In this document: positions 52,706 through 63,830 of the stretch, piece after piece
Layout: each line of letters opens with the position of its first letter
Numbering within the stretch: the first letter of the stretch is position 1
DNA from: Pictodentalium vernedei
Taxonomy: Eukaryota; Mollusca; Scaphopoda; Dentaliida; Dentaliidae
Assembly (NCBI GenBank): GCA_031216915.1
Contig: CM062297.1
Span: forward strand, 828,098,786-828,162,785
Direction of reading: 5' to 3'
Length of the DNA: 64,000 nt
Made by a program: the position numbers and the translations under genes
The notes under the pieces: model-generated
Told to the model about the DNA's origin: nothing
Database searches by the model: none
The model's input: the letters and a program-made list of their open reading frames with translations, nothing else

Positions 52706-53895
52706 CGTTTTCAATTTCGGCAGATTATATTATCGTCTGTTCGCAAACAAACTGGCGTTGCATGAGTATCACGTGATCGGCACTGGTATTCTTTCAATTG
52801 CAACGAAGTTAGAAAACTTCAAATCAAACCCGATATTTACCTCTTTTAAGTCTGGAATAAAGACTTAAAATGTCTGCAGACTTACTTACTGTATACAGCT
52901 GCTTGTTCTTATGGGATTAACTTTGCTTGACATTTTAAATATTTAATAATTTAAATAAAAATCATACTGTTTATTAATTGAAACCATTTCTGGAAACTGT
53001 TTCCATTTTCGAGTGTACGACAGCAAGGAACAAAAGTCACTGGACGTGTCGGGCTGTTAATGAGATGTTTAACCCATTAACGGTCCCACACATCACGTGA
53101 CTTTTTAAGTTGAGCGTTACGTTCTTGTAATGCCCTGTTAAACTTTGTTAATGTACTAGCGAACGCCCTATAAAGTGGTAATGATAGTTAATCGTTACCG
53201 GAACCTGGATATAAAGTGAAATTTAATCCATCGTGTATACCCATGTTGCCCATTTTAGAGGACTTCCACCTTAAACATTGGTGAATTGGTCTTTTACCAT
53301 TAAACCAGAACTTGTTTACCACAGTAAACAAGCACCGCTTCACTTCCAGGGGTTCCTACGGGGAGTTTACACCGTTGAAAGGGTTGCAACACAACTCTTC
53401 AAAACACAAGGCAGTCGTCTTACATGAGCTTCACATGGTAAATGTTGTCTTAAATCATTTGTTTAGGTTTTTTAAATACGAAATTCTCACTATACATGAA
53501 AAACGGAATTTTGTCTTTGAAAACACTTTGTATATGTTTTCTTTGTTGCGAATGGTTTGCATTTAAACTGATGGTTCCTTCAGTGTCAAGTTTCGATTTT
53601 TGATTAGGTATATTTGTCAGGTGTACTTTCTAAATTCGGTATCACACGTGACCATAAAATATGTTAATATAAACAAGGTTAGACCTGATACGACATTTCT
53701 CTTGAACAGAACGTAAACATTTGAATTTTCAGTTCAAACAAAAGCAATGCTGCGAATTCAGCTCGGAAGATGCCCTTGCCTTGTTCCTTGATATCCAAGA
53801 CAACTTTAGCCATATACAATTTTGTTATAATTTTCCGCCAATTACATCACTCACTAAAATGCGACTTTCTGGGCTCTCAATAGCCCAGTTTAGTT
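52706..53895. other. No gene recognised
   Basis: About 1.2 kb without a convincing frame, repeat or RNA gene. Confidence 0.4.
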
Positions 53896-53898
53896 ACA

Positions 53899-54290
53899 AA
53901 TGGGGGCGCCGTGGCGTTGCGGTAACCGGTTCTCGTCAGATCACCGAAGTTAAGCAACGTCGAGCCCGCTTAGTCCTCGGATGGGTGACCGTCTGAGAGA
54001 TCGATTCGGACTCTCGCGTTGTGTCCTTGAGCAAAGGCACTTAACCCCGATTGCCCATATGGGGGCACGATAACGCCGTGTACTAAGACGTACTGCATGT
54101 CGATGGTGCGCATGTCTTCAACCAATCTAACCCTGCCTGTGCTGCGGTGCGGAGTTACGATGTTGGGGAGCTGGCAGCTGCTCGTCGTTGCTCGGTGGTT
54201 CTCTCCGGGTACTCCGGCTTCCTCCACCTGTAAAACTGTCACGGTCATGATTAGCCGTTGTGTATATAAGTATATAACCTTAAACACAAA

Positions 54291-54329
<39 letters not shown>

Positions 54330-54331
54330 AT
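53899..54331 (+). mobile_element. 5S rRNA-headed SINE, near complete
   Basis: The head (about 53922-53999) matches 5S rRNA: GGTTCTCGTCAGATCACCG, AAGTTAAGCAACGTCGAGCC and GGATGGGTGACCGTCTGAG, covering the internal pol III promoter region. A tRNA-like GCGCCGTGGCGTTGCGG precedes it. The body follows (TGTGTCCTTGAGCAAAGGCAC; CACGATAACGCCGTGTAC; CTTCAACCAATCTAACCC; CCACCTGTAAAACTGTCACG; ATTAGCCGTTGTG), and the tail is (TAAA)n to 54331. It is the only copy here with the 5S head. Confidence 0.88.
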
Positions 54332-54840
54332 CAGCTTTCAAATCACCGTATTCAGGGTGTTTTACGTGTTGTTTACGTCTTATGACTCTGCGCAGCTGTC
54401 TATCTCAATAGCGGGTCTCAGGTGCCAATTATGTTACCTGTGACATCTCCAACATCGATCACAGCAATATTGATAAAAACAACACCAGGTGTGATCATTT
54501 GTTGACATACTTTAGTACCATGGACAGTTGCTTTGAGATAATTTTGATGTGGAGTAAACATGTTTTTCAGGGCGATTTTGTGTGAAAAACAGACAGGAAA
54601 TCGTTGCTTAATTTTCAATCCCATCAAAATTATTACTGTGATCTCATTAATAGTTTATTTCTCAATAAATTCCCAACAGAAAAAAGTGAAGATTTCCTGT
54701 ATAAAATATTGCTAAATCAGGACCAACAAACGAAAAACATCTGAAAGCCAATCGTCTCACGAGTGCGACAAGGCGCTATCTGCAATACTCTGACCTTGGG
54801 GTTGCACGTTGAAATTATTGGTTGGTCAACTCCACACTTT
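54332..54840. other. No gene recognised
   Basis: Nothing supported. Confidence 0.4.
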
Positions 54841-54925
54841 AACTTAGCTGCCATCCTACTTAGTGAAAATATGACGTATTATGTTCCTTGACCGGAAAAG
54901 CAGCTTCTAGGGTTCAAAGGGTTAA
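54800..54925. mobile_element. F2-family right end
   Basis: CACGTTGAAATTATTGG, then the CACTTTAACTTAGCTGCCATCC block, then GGGTTCAAAGGG and TTAA (54922-54925). The left end was not found. Confidence 0.6.
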
Positions 54926-54984
54926 GACTTCAGACACAAACGCAACAAGAAGATGAAGATGTGCAGAATAATATTGGTCTTCTG

Positions 54985-55660
54985 GTGAATCATACAGTGG
55001 TCTTGAATGAACAGTGTCAATGGAAATTCTGCATACAATACAGTCGCCGTCGACTGGCTGTAATCCACGAATGGACAGTGATGTCCAGGGAATCATACAG
55101 TGGTCTGGAATGAACAGTGTCATTGGAAATTCAGTATATAGTTCAGTCAGTGGCCATAATTATGATAGGGCCTTCGGACACAGGACCATGGTTCGGCCGG
55201 GTGTGAGAAAACTTTGAAAATTATGGATGAAAAATGCCAAATCCTTCACTCTAGAGAGGAGAATTCAGTTGTCTATTAATGGAAAAATCCCACATTTCAC
55301 TTGCAATATCGAGCTCTGCACATGAGTTGGACTAGCTGTCATCGTGTATTACTTTCAGTTTACTGTAAGCGGAGACTACGGAACGGCGTGTTGATGAAAA
55401 ACTCTATTCCAGCGCGCGGAGAAATTTCATTTATGCACATGAGCCTGTAAATTATTAACTTCTCTGTTGGGCCAAATTTTTTAAAGAGGGAGCCCAAAAA
55501 AACCCTACAAATTTCTTTTTCCTTTGAGCCCTTGGTGGACCCCTGCAGCCCGGGCCCCCTGGCCATTGGTCTCCAGGCCCTATGGACCGGCCGCAACTGA
55601 GTACAGTCGCTGTGGACTGGTCGTAATCCACGATTGGGCAGTGATGTCCACGCATACAGT
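54985..55660. other. ~105-bp direct repeat; otherwise no gene
   Basis: AATCATACAGTGGTCT...GAATGAACAGTGTCA occurs near 54985 and 55091. A related CAGTCGC...GTCGTAATCCACGA block recurs near 55600. No frame supported. Confidence 0.45.
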
Positions 55661-55667
55661 TAGCAGG

Positions 55668-55752
55668 TAATAAAAATCATCATCATCAAAATGTTAATTA
55701 ATGAAGCACCGGGTTGCACCCGGTGCTTCATTAATTAAATTTGTGATGATTA
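55668..55752. repeat. Hairpin with ~21-bp perfect inner arms
   Basis: TTAATTAATGAAGCACCGGGT and its reverse complement flank a 2-base loop near 55714; outer ATCATCATCA/TGATGAT extend the stem. Confidence 0.75.
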
Positions 55753-56500
55753 TTCCTGTAAATACCTTTTGGAATCTAATAGTGTTGCATCCGTAAAACT
55801 ATTGCCCATCAGTAGAAAGTGACCAGTCCACGGCGGCCGTACTCTAGCGGCGCATGAAAACTATCTTCCCTGAACCAGTTAATAGCAGTAAACTAAAATA
55901 AAAACCAATGATATGAGAACATTTCTTAGAAACTGTGTTTGAACAAAATAAAAGCAATCAAAATCTTTGAAAAACGAGTATGAATACTTAGGAATGATTG
56001 AAATTTTTTTTCGCATTTTCGCATATCGGGGTGAAGGTTACCAATAAGCATAAATGGAGTAAAACACATAATAGACACACGGTTATGGTAACTTTCAGGA
56101 GAAATAGCATGTAAATTATTATTTCAAATAACTGAAACAAATAAATAAAGTTCATTTAAAAAATCTATACTGAAATGATTTTTTTCTTGGAAACACTGTT
56201 TGAAACTAAACCTAAAATATAGTGACTGGTAGCGATGGAAAGTATCTATCTTACTTGAATACATTTAAGTATATAAATGATAAGTACATATTTACGTATA
56301 TTTTTAACTTTTTCGCAAAATGTTATCAAAAACATGCCAAAAAAAAAAAAAAAAGAAATGCATAATCACCCATAATACAGAGGTTGTAGCAATTAAGAAG
56401 TCGATTTTCAGAATCAGATAAAATTCTGATTTAGAAAACAGCAAAAAATCATTTGGCCACAGACATGTAATTAAAAGTCTCGTAGCTCTTGGACTACAAC
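55753..56500. other. No gene; A-run
   Basis: A-run at 56338-56354. Nothing else supported. Confidence 0.4.
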
Positions 56501-56502
56501 TA

Positions 56503-57012
56503 CACTGCAAAAATATAGGTTCTCTTTACAACCAAAACTGGTTCTAATCTTGTCCCTGAGATGGAACCAGTTCTGTTTAAACAGTATTTATTTCAATTCA
56601 AATAAATTTATAAAGATTAACATTAAATATTAACAGAATTAAACATAAATTGACGGGGTTCAGTCGTAAGTTTAGAGCTTATACGAGGTTGTCTCAAATC
56701 ATTATTAAGCAAAGGAGATATGAACAGTTGGCATATCGAACCAGTTTTGGTTCAAAACAGAACCAAAACTGGTTCGATGTGCCAACTATTCATATCTCAT
56801 TTGTTTCAAAATGTTTGGCGACTGCGTTGAATAAGCTCCAAGTTTACTGCTGAATCTACTTCAGTTCATGTAATATTCTGTTAAAATTGAATGCTAATTT
56901 TGGTAAATTTATTTGATTTGAAATAAACACTGTTTAAACAGAACTGGTTCCATCTCAGGGACAAGATTAGAACTAGTTTTGGGTCTAAAGAGAACCTATA
57001 TTTTTTGCAGTG
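56503..57012. mobile_element. TA-flanked palindromic element
   Basis: CACTGCAAAAATATAGG (56503) and its inverse ending at 57012, each next to TA. Terminal arms of about 85 bases pair through CATCTCAGGGACAAGATTAG. A second palindrome around 56713-56806 (GGTTC-AAAACA-GAACC) occupies the centre. Tc1/mariner-like by TA and CAC ends; no transposase. Confidence 0.75.
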
Positions 57013-57253
57013 TAGAATGAGATCAACGTGCAGACACGAATGGAAGATCTTTGAATATAACTTTCGCGCAACGAATCGTTGCCTCAAAATTAAAATTAGT
57101 GATTATTTTTTCCATATCTAATATTGAACTGAGTTGAATATTTTGTCCACATCTGAAACTGTTCTAAGTTCAGGTGACTTCTGTCTTTGTTCTTTTGCAA
57201 ATAAAAAATCAGAGCCAGCACGTTGACTCGAACTTGCAAACTGAGCAGAAAAG

Positions 57254-57933
57254 CAGGGCTGGGAGCAGTTAACGTTTCAAACATTAACGTGTTAAATTAT
57301 TTTAACAACGTTAAAAAAATTTAACCAGGTTAATAACGTTTAACTTTGAAGTTTATAATGGTATAAAATGTAGCATTGCGTCGTTATCTTGTGTTTGCCC
57401 AAGTCGGATCGCGCGTGCTGATGACGTCGAATTTTGCGCCAGTTGACGAAATTAAAGAACACGAATAATTTAGATGTCCGTAGCCCTCCTACCAACGTTG
57501 GCGAAGTTGGCCCGCCGATATTTAACGATACATCAATATCAGCTTCATCCGAACGCCTATTTTCCATGTAAGGACTGGTATTCGAGCAACGGTGGATGTC
57601 TCTTTCTAAGAATACGGGCGCAACGATTGTACTCTTAAATGAAAACATCGCTGAATGTTAGAATTTACGATAACCTGAGAGAACTATCTTAACTACTCGT
57701 CCCCTGAGTTCCAATGTGTTCTATGTGTCAGTAGGCACATAGAATACATTGGAACTCAAGAGACGAACTGTGCGTAAGTTCAATTATATTCAAATTCAAA
57801 TCAATAAAAATGGCCGAAGTTATTAAAATATTGTTCATTTTAACATTTAACGTCATTCAACTCGTTAACGCAGAATTATTTAACATGTTAACGCGTTAAG
57901 GGAAATTTAACCCCCCCCCCCCCCCCAGCCCTG
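57254..57933 (+). mobile_element. hAT element with transposase C-terminal remnant
   Basis: CAGGGCTGGG (57254) and CCCAGCCCTG (57933) ends. The 8-bp flanks CAGAAAAG and CAGAAGAG differ by one base. Inside, plus strand about 57527-57655, ISASSERLFSM then, after TAA, GLVFEQRW and LSKNTGATIVLLNENIAE form the hATC block of a hAT transposase. A frameshift lies just upstream of it. The right end has a C-run (57911-57926). Confidence 0.8.
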
Positions 57934-58117
57934 CAGAAGAGTCGCTATTATTTTTCGCAATGCTTAGGTGTAAACGGAATGTCGTTCTGGTTATATGCAA
58001 TGCGCAACCTTTGAGTCAAGTTTGCTTCGAAAGGTTGTTATATCTGACTGACAAAAGATGATTAATTAGGAGGTTACTTTACACTGTGTTGTTGTATCGT
58101 AACCTGTACTACAATAG

Positions 58118-58692
58118 TAGGATCCTGCGAATATTCGAGATTCGATTCGATATCGATATGCTTCGAGATCGATCCCGAATCAGTCTCAGGATTCGATTTT
58201 TTCGAATCTCTCGTACTAACTTCAATTTGTTACATTTCTAACAAAAATAGGATAAAACTGTCATTAGAATATTCATTCATGTAGGCTCAACTCCTATTTA
58301 TTTGAGAAATTGACAATGTTTAATTGTTAGGTAAGGTGTGAATTTGGCACAGAACATTATCCATAGTTTTGGTTTTTGAAGGCTTAACTTGTTACTATTC
58401 ACGTTCTTAAGAACGTGAATAGTAACAAGTTAGGCCTTCAAAAACTAAAACTATGGACAATAGGCCTAGCCGTTTCAGCGACGGTGCTACAGAGAATATT
58501 TAGTTATTGGTGTTTAAGGTGTTCACTCCGTCGCGTAAGGGTCATCACAGTGTTCCGTAACTTCCGTTTGATGCAATATGAAATAACTTGTCTTTTAAGA
58601 TTCGATTCGGGATTCGATTCGATGTCGATATCAGAGACACGATTCGATTCGAGATTCGATTCGAAAAGAAATTTGTGATTCGCAGATCCCTA
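58118..58692. mobile_element. hAT-type element with perfect 8-bp duplication TACAATAG and central palindrome
   Basis: TAGGATCCTGCGAA (58118) and TTCGCAGATCCCTA (58692) ends; TACAATAG at 58110-58117 and 58693-58700. Both ends are built of ATTCGATTCGA repeats. A 96-base palindrome (58361-58456) lies at the centre with only minor mismatches. Confidence 0.85.
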
Positions 58693-58700
58693 TACAATAG

Positions 58701-59214
58701 CGTATTTTACAATTGACATAACACCCACGTAATCTACACGACCCTTCGCGTGTTATTTCCAGGCCTGTAAGTTATGAAATATGCCAGTCACGGCTGGCTT
58801 GGTGTGTTTCGTGACTGGCGACTTGACTAAGCCGCTTGAGCCTTTCTTTTCAAAGCAGACTAGGTATTTGAATTGAGCGAAAAAAGCGACGACTAAGTCC
58901 GTTTCGTCGGATTTCTTTTCCTACAAATTTGGGTGTGGATCTCGTTTAAACAGTGCCTATTTCTAGACAATAACTCAGGGTGTAGCCCCCTTCCAAATTG
59001 GAAACGTTTTTCAACGTATTTACCAGGTGAAATAATTCTATTGCACGCCTATGCTTCTTTTGTTTCCATATAATTCACGCTTTTTCTGCAAAAACCCAAG
59101 CGAACAAATAAATTTTCTTGTATTGTCCTTGAACATTATGGATCACGTGCGCGGAATATTTAATTATTTTTTTTTGCTTGTTGGTTATTTTAGGTAATAA
59201 TTTGTGTTTTTAAT
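58701..59214. other. No gene recognised
   Basis: Nothing supported. Confidence 0.4.
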
Positions 59215-59224
59215 ATTTTTTTAG

Positions 59225-59585
59225 TAAACTGTAGGCGTGCAATAAATGCCGAACAGCATTCGCGTTCGAGCTATCATTTTCTCCGCACGAGATTGATTTC
59301 GGCTGAGTGATAATATTGAACAAGAAGCCGAAGGCTTCGATTTCAATATTATCCCTCCGCCAAAATCGATTAATAATTGTTTTTGTAAACTGTGGGCGTG
59401 CAATAAATTCAAAACAGCATACGCATTTGAACTGTCAGTTTTACCGCACTCGATCGATTTGGGTGGAGGGATAATATTGAACTCGAAGCCTTCTACTCCT
59501 CGTTCAATATTATCCCTCCGCCAAAATCGATCTCGTGCGGTAAAAAATGACAGTTGGAACGCGAATGCCGTTCTGTCTATTTCTC
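59225..59585. repeat. Foldback with internal duplications
   Basis: AACTGTAGGCGTGCAATAAA recurs at 59390. AATATTATCCCTCCGCCAAA recurs at 59345 and 59507. The outer parts (GAACAGCATTCGCGTTCGAG and the segment ending near 59575) are inverted. A composite hairpin element without a defined family. Confidence 0.6.
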
Positions 59586-59617
59586 GACTTTGACTCTTAA
59601 GAATAATTTGTGTGGTC

Positions 59618-59639
59618 AAAAAAAAAAAAAAAAAAAAAA
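59618..59639. repeat. Poly-A tract (about 22 A)
   Basis: Homopolymer run; could mark the 3' end of a retroposed sequence from the left, but none was identified. Confidence 0.6.
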
Positions 59640-61095
59640 CGTGAATGAACTAGTATCCACGCTGTCGGTGCGAATGAAACCAATTACACTACTGCAAAGT
59701 ATGATTTGACACCAAAAGATTTCAGTTGAACAAAATGTTGGAACGAGAACACAAAATTTGAAGACCGAGATCGATGACGAAAAAACGAAGTTATTACTTG
59801 CTGTTCGATGATTATAAGTCAGAAATAATATATGATTTTCACGAAAGGCACAAACCCAGTCAGGGTGTAAAATAGGGTGTTTTAAACAGTGTTTGGACAA
59901 GCTTTACTTGGTAACTCCTTCATCGTCGGTAATTATCAGTACAACATTAGTTATAATTATCAGTAAAACATTAGTTATAAGCTTTAGTAAAGGCCACATT
60001 TAATTAGAATTTAGAAGAAAGAATCAAAACCCCTTTTAGGCAATGACGAAGCTATTGAAGCGCAAATCCCAAACCCTCGTACTCTGGCTTATATGCAACT
60101 GTTTAGTAGGAACCCCAAGCGGGCCGTAGGCCCGCAAAGGGTTCCACATACCCAGTCAGATAAATGTGTTCCAGAACAGAATTCTCTATAGCCGTCAATG
60201 TGATTTTTGAAGTGGACAGTAAATTTCAGTGAAAAAACCACGTAACTTCCGGTGTCGAATTGCCCATGTAATTGCAATTGGCCTGTCCCCCTCTGGGAAT
60301 CAAATGTTTTTTGTTTCGCCTCAAAGCTTTGCGTGATACATTGGCCTACATATCTACACTTCAGGGGTAACCAGGCCTTCTCAACCGAGAACCGCGACAA
60401 ATCAGCGGCCGGCCAAAGTGTTACTATTATTACTCGAGTTCTGTCCTTCTGGAGGTTTGTCAATATGCTCAGCTGATGATCTCGTCATTTCAGATCGAAC
60501 TCAGTCCTGATTTCGTTGCAGCTTGTCTGCCAGTGATAACCTCAATCGAAAAAAACGTACATATAACCGATAATATAACTGATAATTGTTGTTATATTGG
60601 TGCGATTTTATACAGATGTGCATTGACACGTACCTCGTGAAATATCAAGATGAACAGAAACTCAGTTGTTGAATTATCCGAATGTTAAGGTGTTGTAAAA
60701 GTAAGGAAAAGTTTGCTTGAAAAAAGGGGTATACGGACGTTTCGTCCGCAAGCCGAGTCGTCCGCTTGTCAAGGAAAATATTGTCTGCACATTTTCTACA
60801 TTTCGAACAAGACACCCACCCCCTACTAACATGTGACATTTCCCCAGATTAAGCCCAATATTCTCACATATAAAGCCTCCTGATGTTGTATTTATGTTAA
60901 GAGTGTGATATACAACATCATCTTTAAGGTTTGAAACACAAATGATGTCATATATTGGCTGATATATTGATATGTTTCTAAAAAATTGCACAAGTTGGAA
61001 ATGCACATTTTTGGTGCACTCAAAAGACTCACCCACCCCCACATCACGTCTTGCAAATTTTTGGTCCCCCCCAGGACCCCCCTCCCCCTGGAATA
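59640..61095. other. No gene; one tight hairpin and the 60.36 kb repeat
   Basis: A 37-base hairpin, GGAACCCC-AA-GCGGGCC-GTA-GGCCCGC-AAA-GGGTTCC, lies at about 60109-60145. The 60366-60435 repeat is shared with 52.08 kb. No coding frame supported. Confidence 0.4.
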
Positions 61096-61099
61096 ATTG

Positions 61100-61610
61100 C
61101 AAAACTATAAGATTATGTTACGGAACTTAATATAACAAGATTTGATGCATTTCTTAATATAATTATAACCCGTTTTGATGCGTTTCTTAATATTATTAAT
61201 TCCTATAATACATTTGCTAATAATTTTGTGATTATTCATTGTAAAGCACCGGTGATGCTCTTCCAAGAATAATTGCAAAATTATAAGATTATGTTGCAAA
61301 ATTTAATAAACCATACATTTTGATGCGTTTCTTAATATAATTAATTCTTATAATACATTTGCTAAAAATTTTGCTATTATTCATTGTAAAGCGACAGTGC
61401 GCCTCGATGAATACTTGCAAAATTATAAGATTATGTTGCAGAACTTAATATAACAAATTTTGTTGCATTTCTTAATATAATTAATTCTTATAATACTTAT
61501 GCTAATAATTTTGCAATTATTCACAGTAAGGTGCCGGTGGAGCTCTTCAATGAAAAATTGCAAAATTATAAGATTATGTTGTGGAACTTAATATAACGTA
61601 CATATACTTT
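61100..61610. repeat. ~142-bp tandem array, about 3.5 units
   Basis: GCAAAATTATAAGATTATG recurs at 61275, 61417 and 61560 (spacing 142 and 143), with a longer, partly duplicated first unit from about 61100. Very AT-rich, with a conserved CAYTGTAAAGC..CCGGTG block. Confidence 0.8.
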
Positions 61611-62450
61611 AAGAACTTTTACTGTAATAATATAATTTTTATTGGTAATCCATTGAATAAACAGTAATTAAAATTTATTAGATGGCTGGATAGTTTATTT
61701 TGTTCTGACATTTCTGTTTTCAGAATTTCATACACATATATGAAATTTAATGCAAGGAGGTACATTAAGATATATTACAATGGAGGTACATTAAGATATA
61801 TTACAATAGGTAATGTACAATAAATTATACAATAAAATTATTATATAAATAAAAAATGATTCAAAATGCAATACTTGAATACTTTCCCCCAGCGAACGAG
61901 TTTCGGACGTGTTGGGTATAATTGTAGAGGACGACTTGGGTAAAATTGCAGCGGACGATTTGGTTAGCAGACGAAATGGGTGTCATTCGAAAAAGTGATA
62001 CTGATAGGTTGCTTTCAGTCCCGTTAGAAACCAAAACAAAGTAATAATGTGTTACTTTTTGGTGCATCTGTATTTCTGAACAGTGCTTCGTAGTTTCAAA
62101 AACTAAAAAATGGAAAATAATAACCCTTTTGGATATTTACCGCCATTGAAAATGGCATGTCATCTTTTTTGGGGAACTGGGGGAATCTTCAGCCTGGGGA
62201 GAACTAGGCCCAGGGAAGAATCATCCAAAAGAAAAGCAGTACACATCTGTTAGGATATTTTAGATACGCTACGATATTTGTTTTAACTCCTGAAAATAAT
62301 TCTTAAAAAAAATATTAATAGATTGTTCGATATTTATTGAAAAAATATTAATATAATATATCGTCGAGCAATTATCTCTGCAGTAAATTCACATTCAATG
62401 TGTTCTGTAATAGGGCCTAATTAAGGTCTCTCATCTGTTAGAATGATATC
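61611..62450. other. No gene recognised
   Basis: GGACGAYTTGGGT motifs near 61925-61970 resemble the short modules of the foldback at 62.45 kb. A duplicated GGAGGTACATTAAGATATAT lies at about 61757 and 61783. Nothing coding. Confidence 0.35.
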
Positions 62451-62451
62451 C

Positions 62452-63390
62452 AATCACTTCGGCTCCAAGTCATTTCGTCCTCTGGTCAATTCGACCTCAA
62501 AGTCATCTCTGTCCTAGTCACTTTGGTCCCTTGGTCATTTCGGCACCATTTTAAGTGTAGAGATCTATAAAGATCAGTGCATAGTTCATGTTTAGAAATA
62601 ATGGGTAATTACCTTTATTAAGTAATGTTCAGTTATTTGTATTTACACAGTGTACAGAACAGTTATACATGACATTAAAAATGATCCATTTGTTCAATTT
62701 TACATACATTTAAGATGCTATCTGTATAAGTAAGAGAAATTATTTTACTTTGAAATTTTGCAAAGTACCGGAATATGCAGTCATTTATTCATATTGTTAT
62801 GCACAATTCCTAGTCACCTTCAAGTTTGAGGTTCACATGGTTTCTTTTTCTTTTCTTTTTTCTGAAACAACCACCAAACTGCGATTTTGATACTACCATA
62901 AATATGTCCACATTTTCTAAAACACAGAGCAGAATCCTTGTAGTTATGCGCAATTCCTAGTCCCCTTCCAGTTCGATGTCCACGGGGGTCTGATCCCAGT
63001 GCCCCACTTCCAAGGCATACACTCAAACCAAATCACATTACTTACCCTCGCTTCCGGCTCTCATAGATTCATAAGCAAATAAAATTATTCAGGTCACAAG
63101 TGATTTCAAATCCCACATAGTCCATGTGCATCTTCGACATGCTGAAACTTTTCTTTTATTTATTCATCATGAAAGAAAATCTACTAGACATATATCATGT
63201 ATACCTGAATATCTAATTGAGAGATATATATGTTGAAAAAAAATTAAATAGAAAAATGTTAAAATTCAAACAATATTTGAAAATATTTAAAGAGGCCGAA
63301 ATGACCTGGTATATTGGGGCTGAATTGACCTGAGGCTGTAATGACTGGGGCCAAAATGACTTGGGGCCAAAGTGACTGGAATTCGTGAGA
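62452..63390. mobile_element. Foldback-like element with arms made of ~20-bp modules
   Basis: The left arm (about 62452-62550) repeats modules like GTCATTTCGRCCYC; the right arm (about 63290-63385) carries the reverse complements (GGGGCCAAARTGACTTG). Between them is noncoding AT-rich sequence with a duplicated GCACAATTCCTAGTC block (62802, 62948). FB-type transposons have such segmented inverted arms; I see no transposase. Confidence 0.5.
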
Positions 63391-63504
63391 ATTGCATCCA
63401 AACTGTCCTCCAACAATTTGACCCAAACTGGATACTAATCTAACCCAAACCATCCTTTGGCAATTTGCCCCAAACTGTTCTCCAGAATAGGGACACATGA
63501 TTCT

Positions 63505-63830
63505 TATTGATTTATTTATTGGGGTTTAATGACACTTCGATAGCCAGGGTCACTTCATGTCGGACAGTTTTACAGGTGGGAAAAGCCAGAGAGAACCACA
63601 GAGCAATTACAAACATCTAACGTACAAACAGCACACACGCTGGGTTAGCATTGGTTGAAGACAAGTGTACGATTGACATGCAGTATGCCTTGGTACGCAA
63701 TGGCACTACGTGGGCAGTGGGAATGAAGTGTATTGCCCAAGGAAACAAAGTGGTTGCCACAGGTGGTATTTGATAGAGGACCCTTTGGCTTGCAGCCTTC
63801 ACCTCTAAGTACTGAGCCCTTTAACCTTCA
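63505..63830 (-). mobile_element. SINE of the shared-body family, decayed tRNA-like head
   Basis: On the minus strand, head debris (AGGCTGCAAGCCAAAGGGTCC) precedes the body: TTTGTTTCCTTGGGCAATACAC, CATACTGCATGTCAATCG, CTTCAACCAATGCTAACCC and CCACCTGTAAAACTGTCCG. The tail is CATTAAACCCCAATAAATAAA at 63510. It is the longest copy joining the head side to the tail on the minus strand. Confidence 0.8.

Noticed and set aside
53922..53999. 5S rRNA gene
   Set aside because: Only the internal part of 5S is present, with changes, and it runs directly into a SINE body and (TAAA)n tail.
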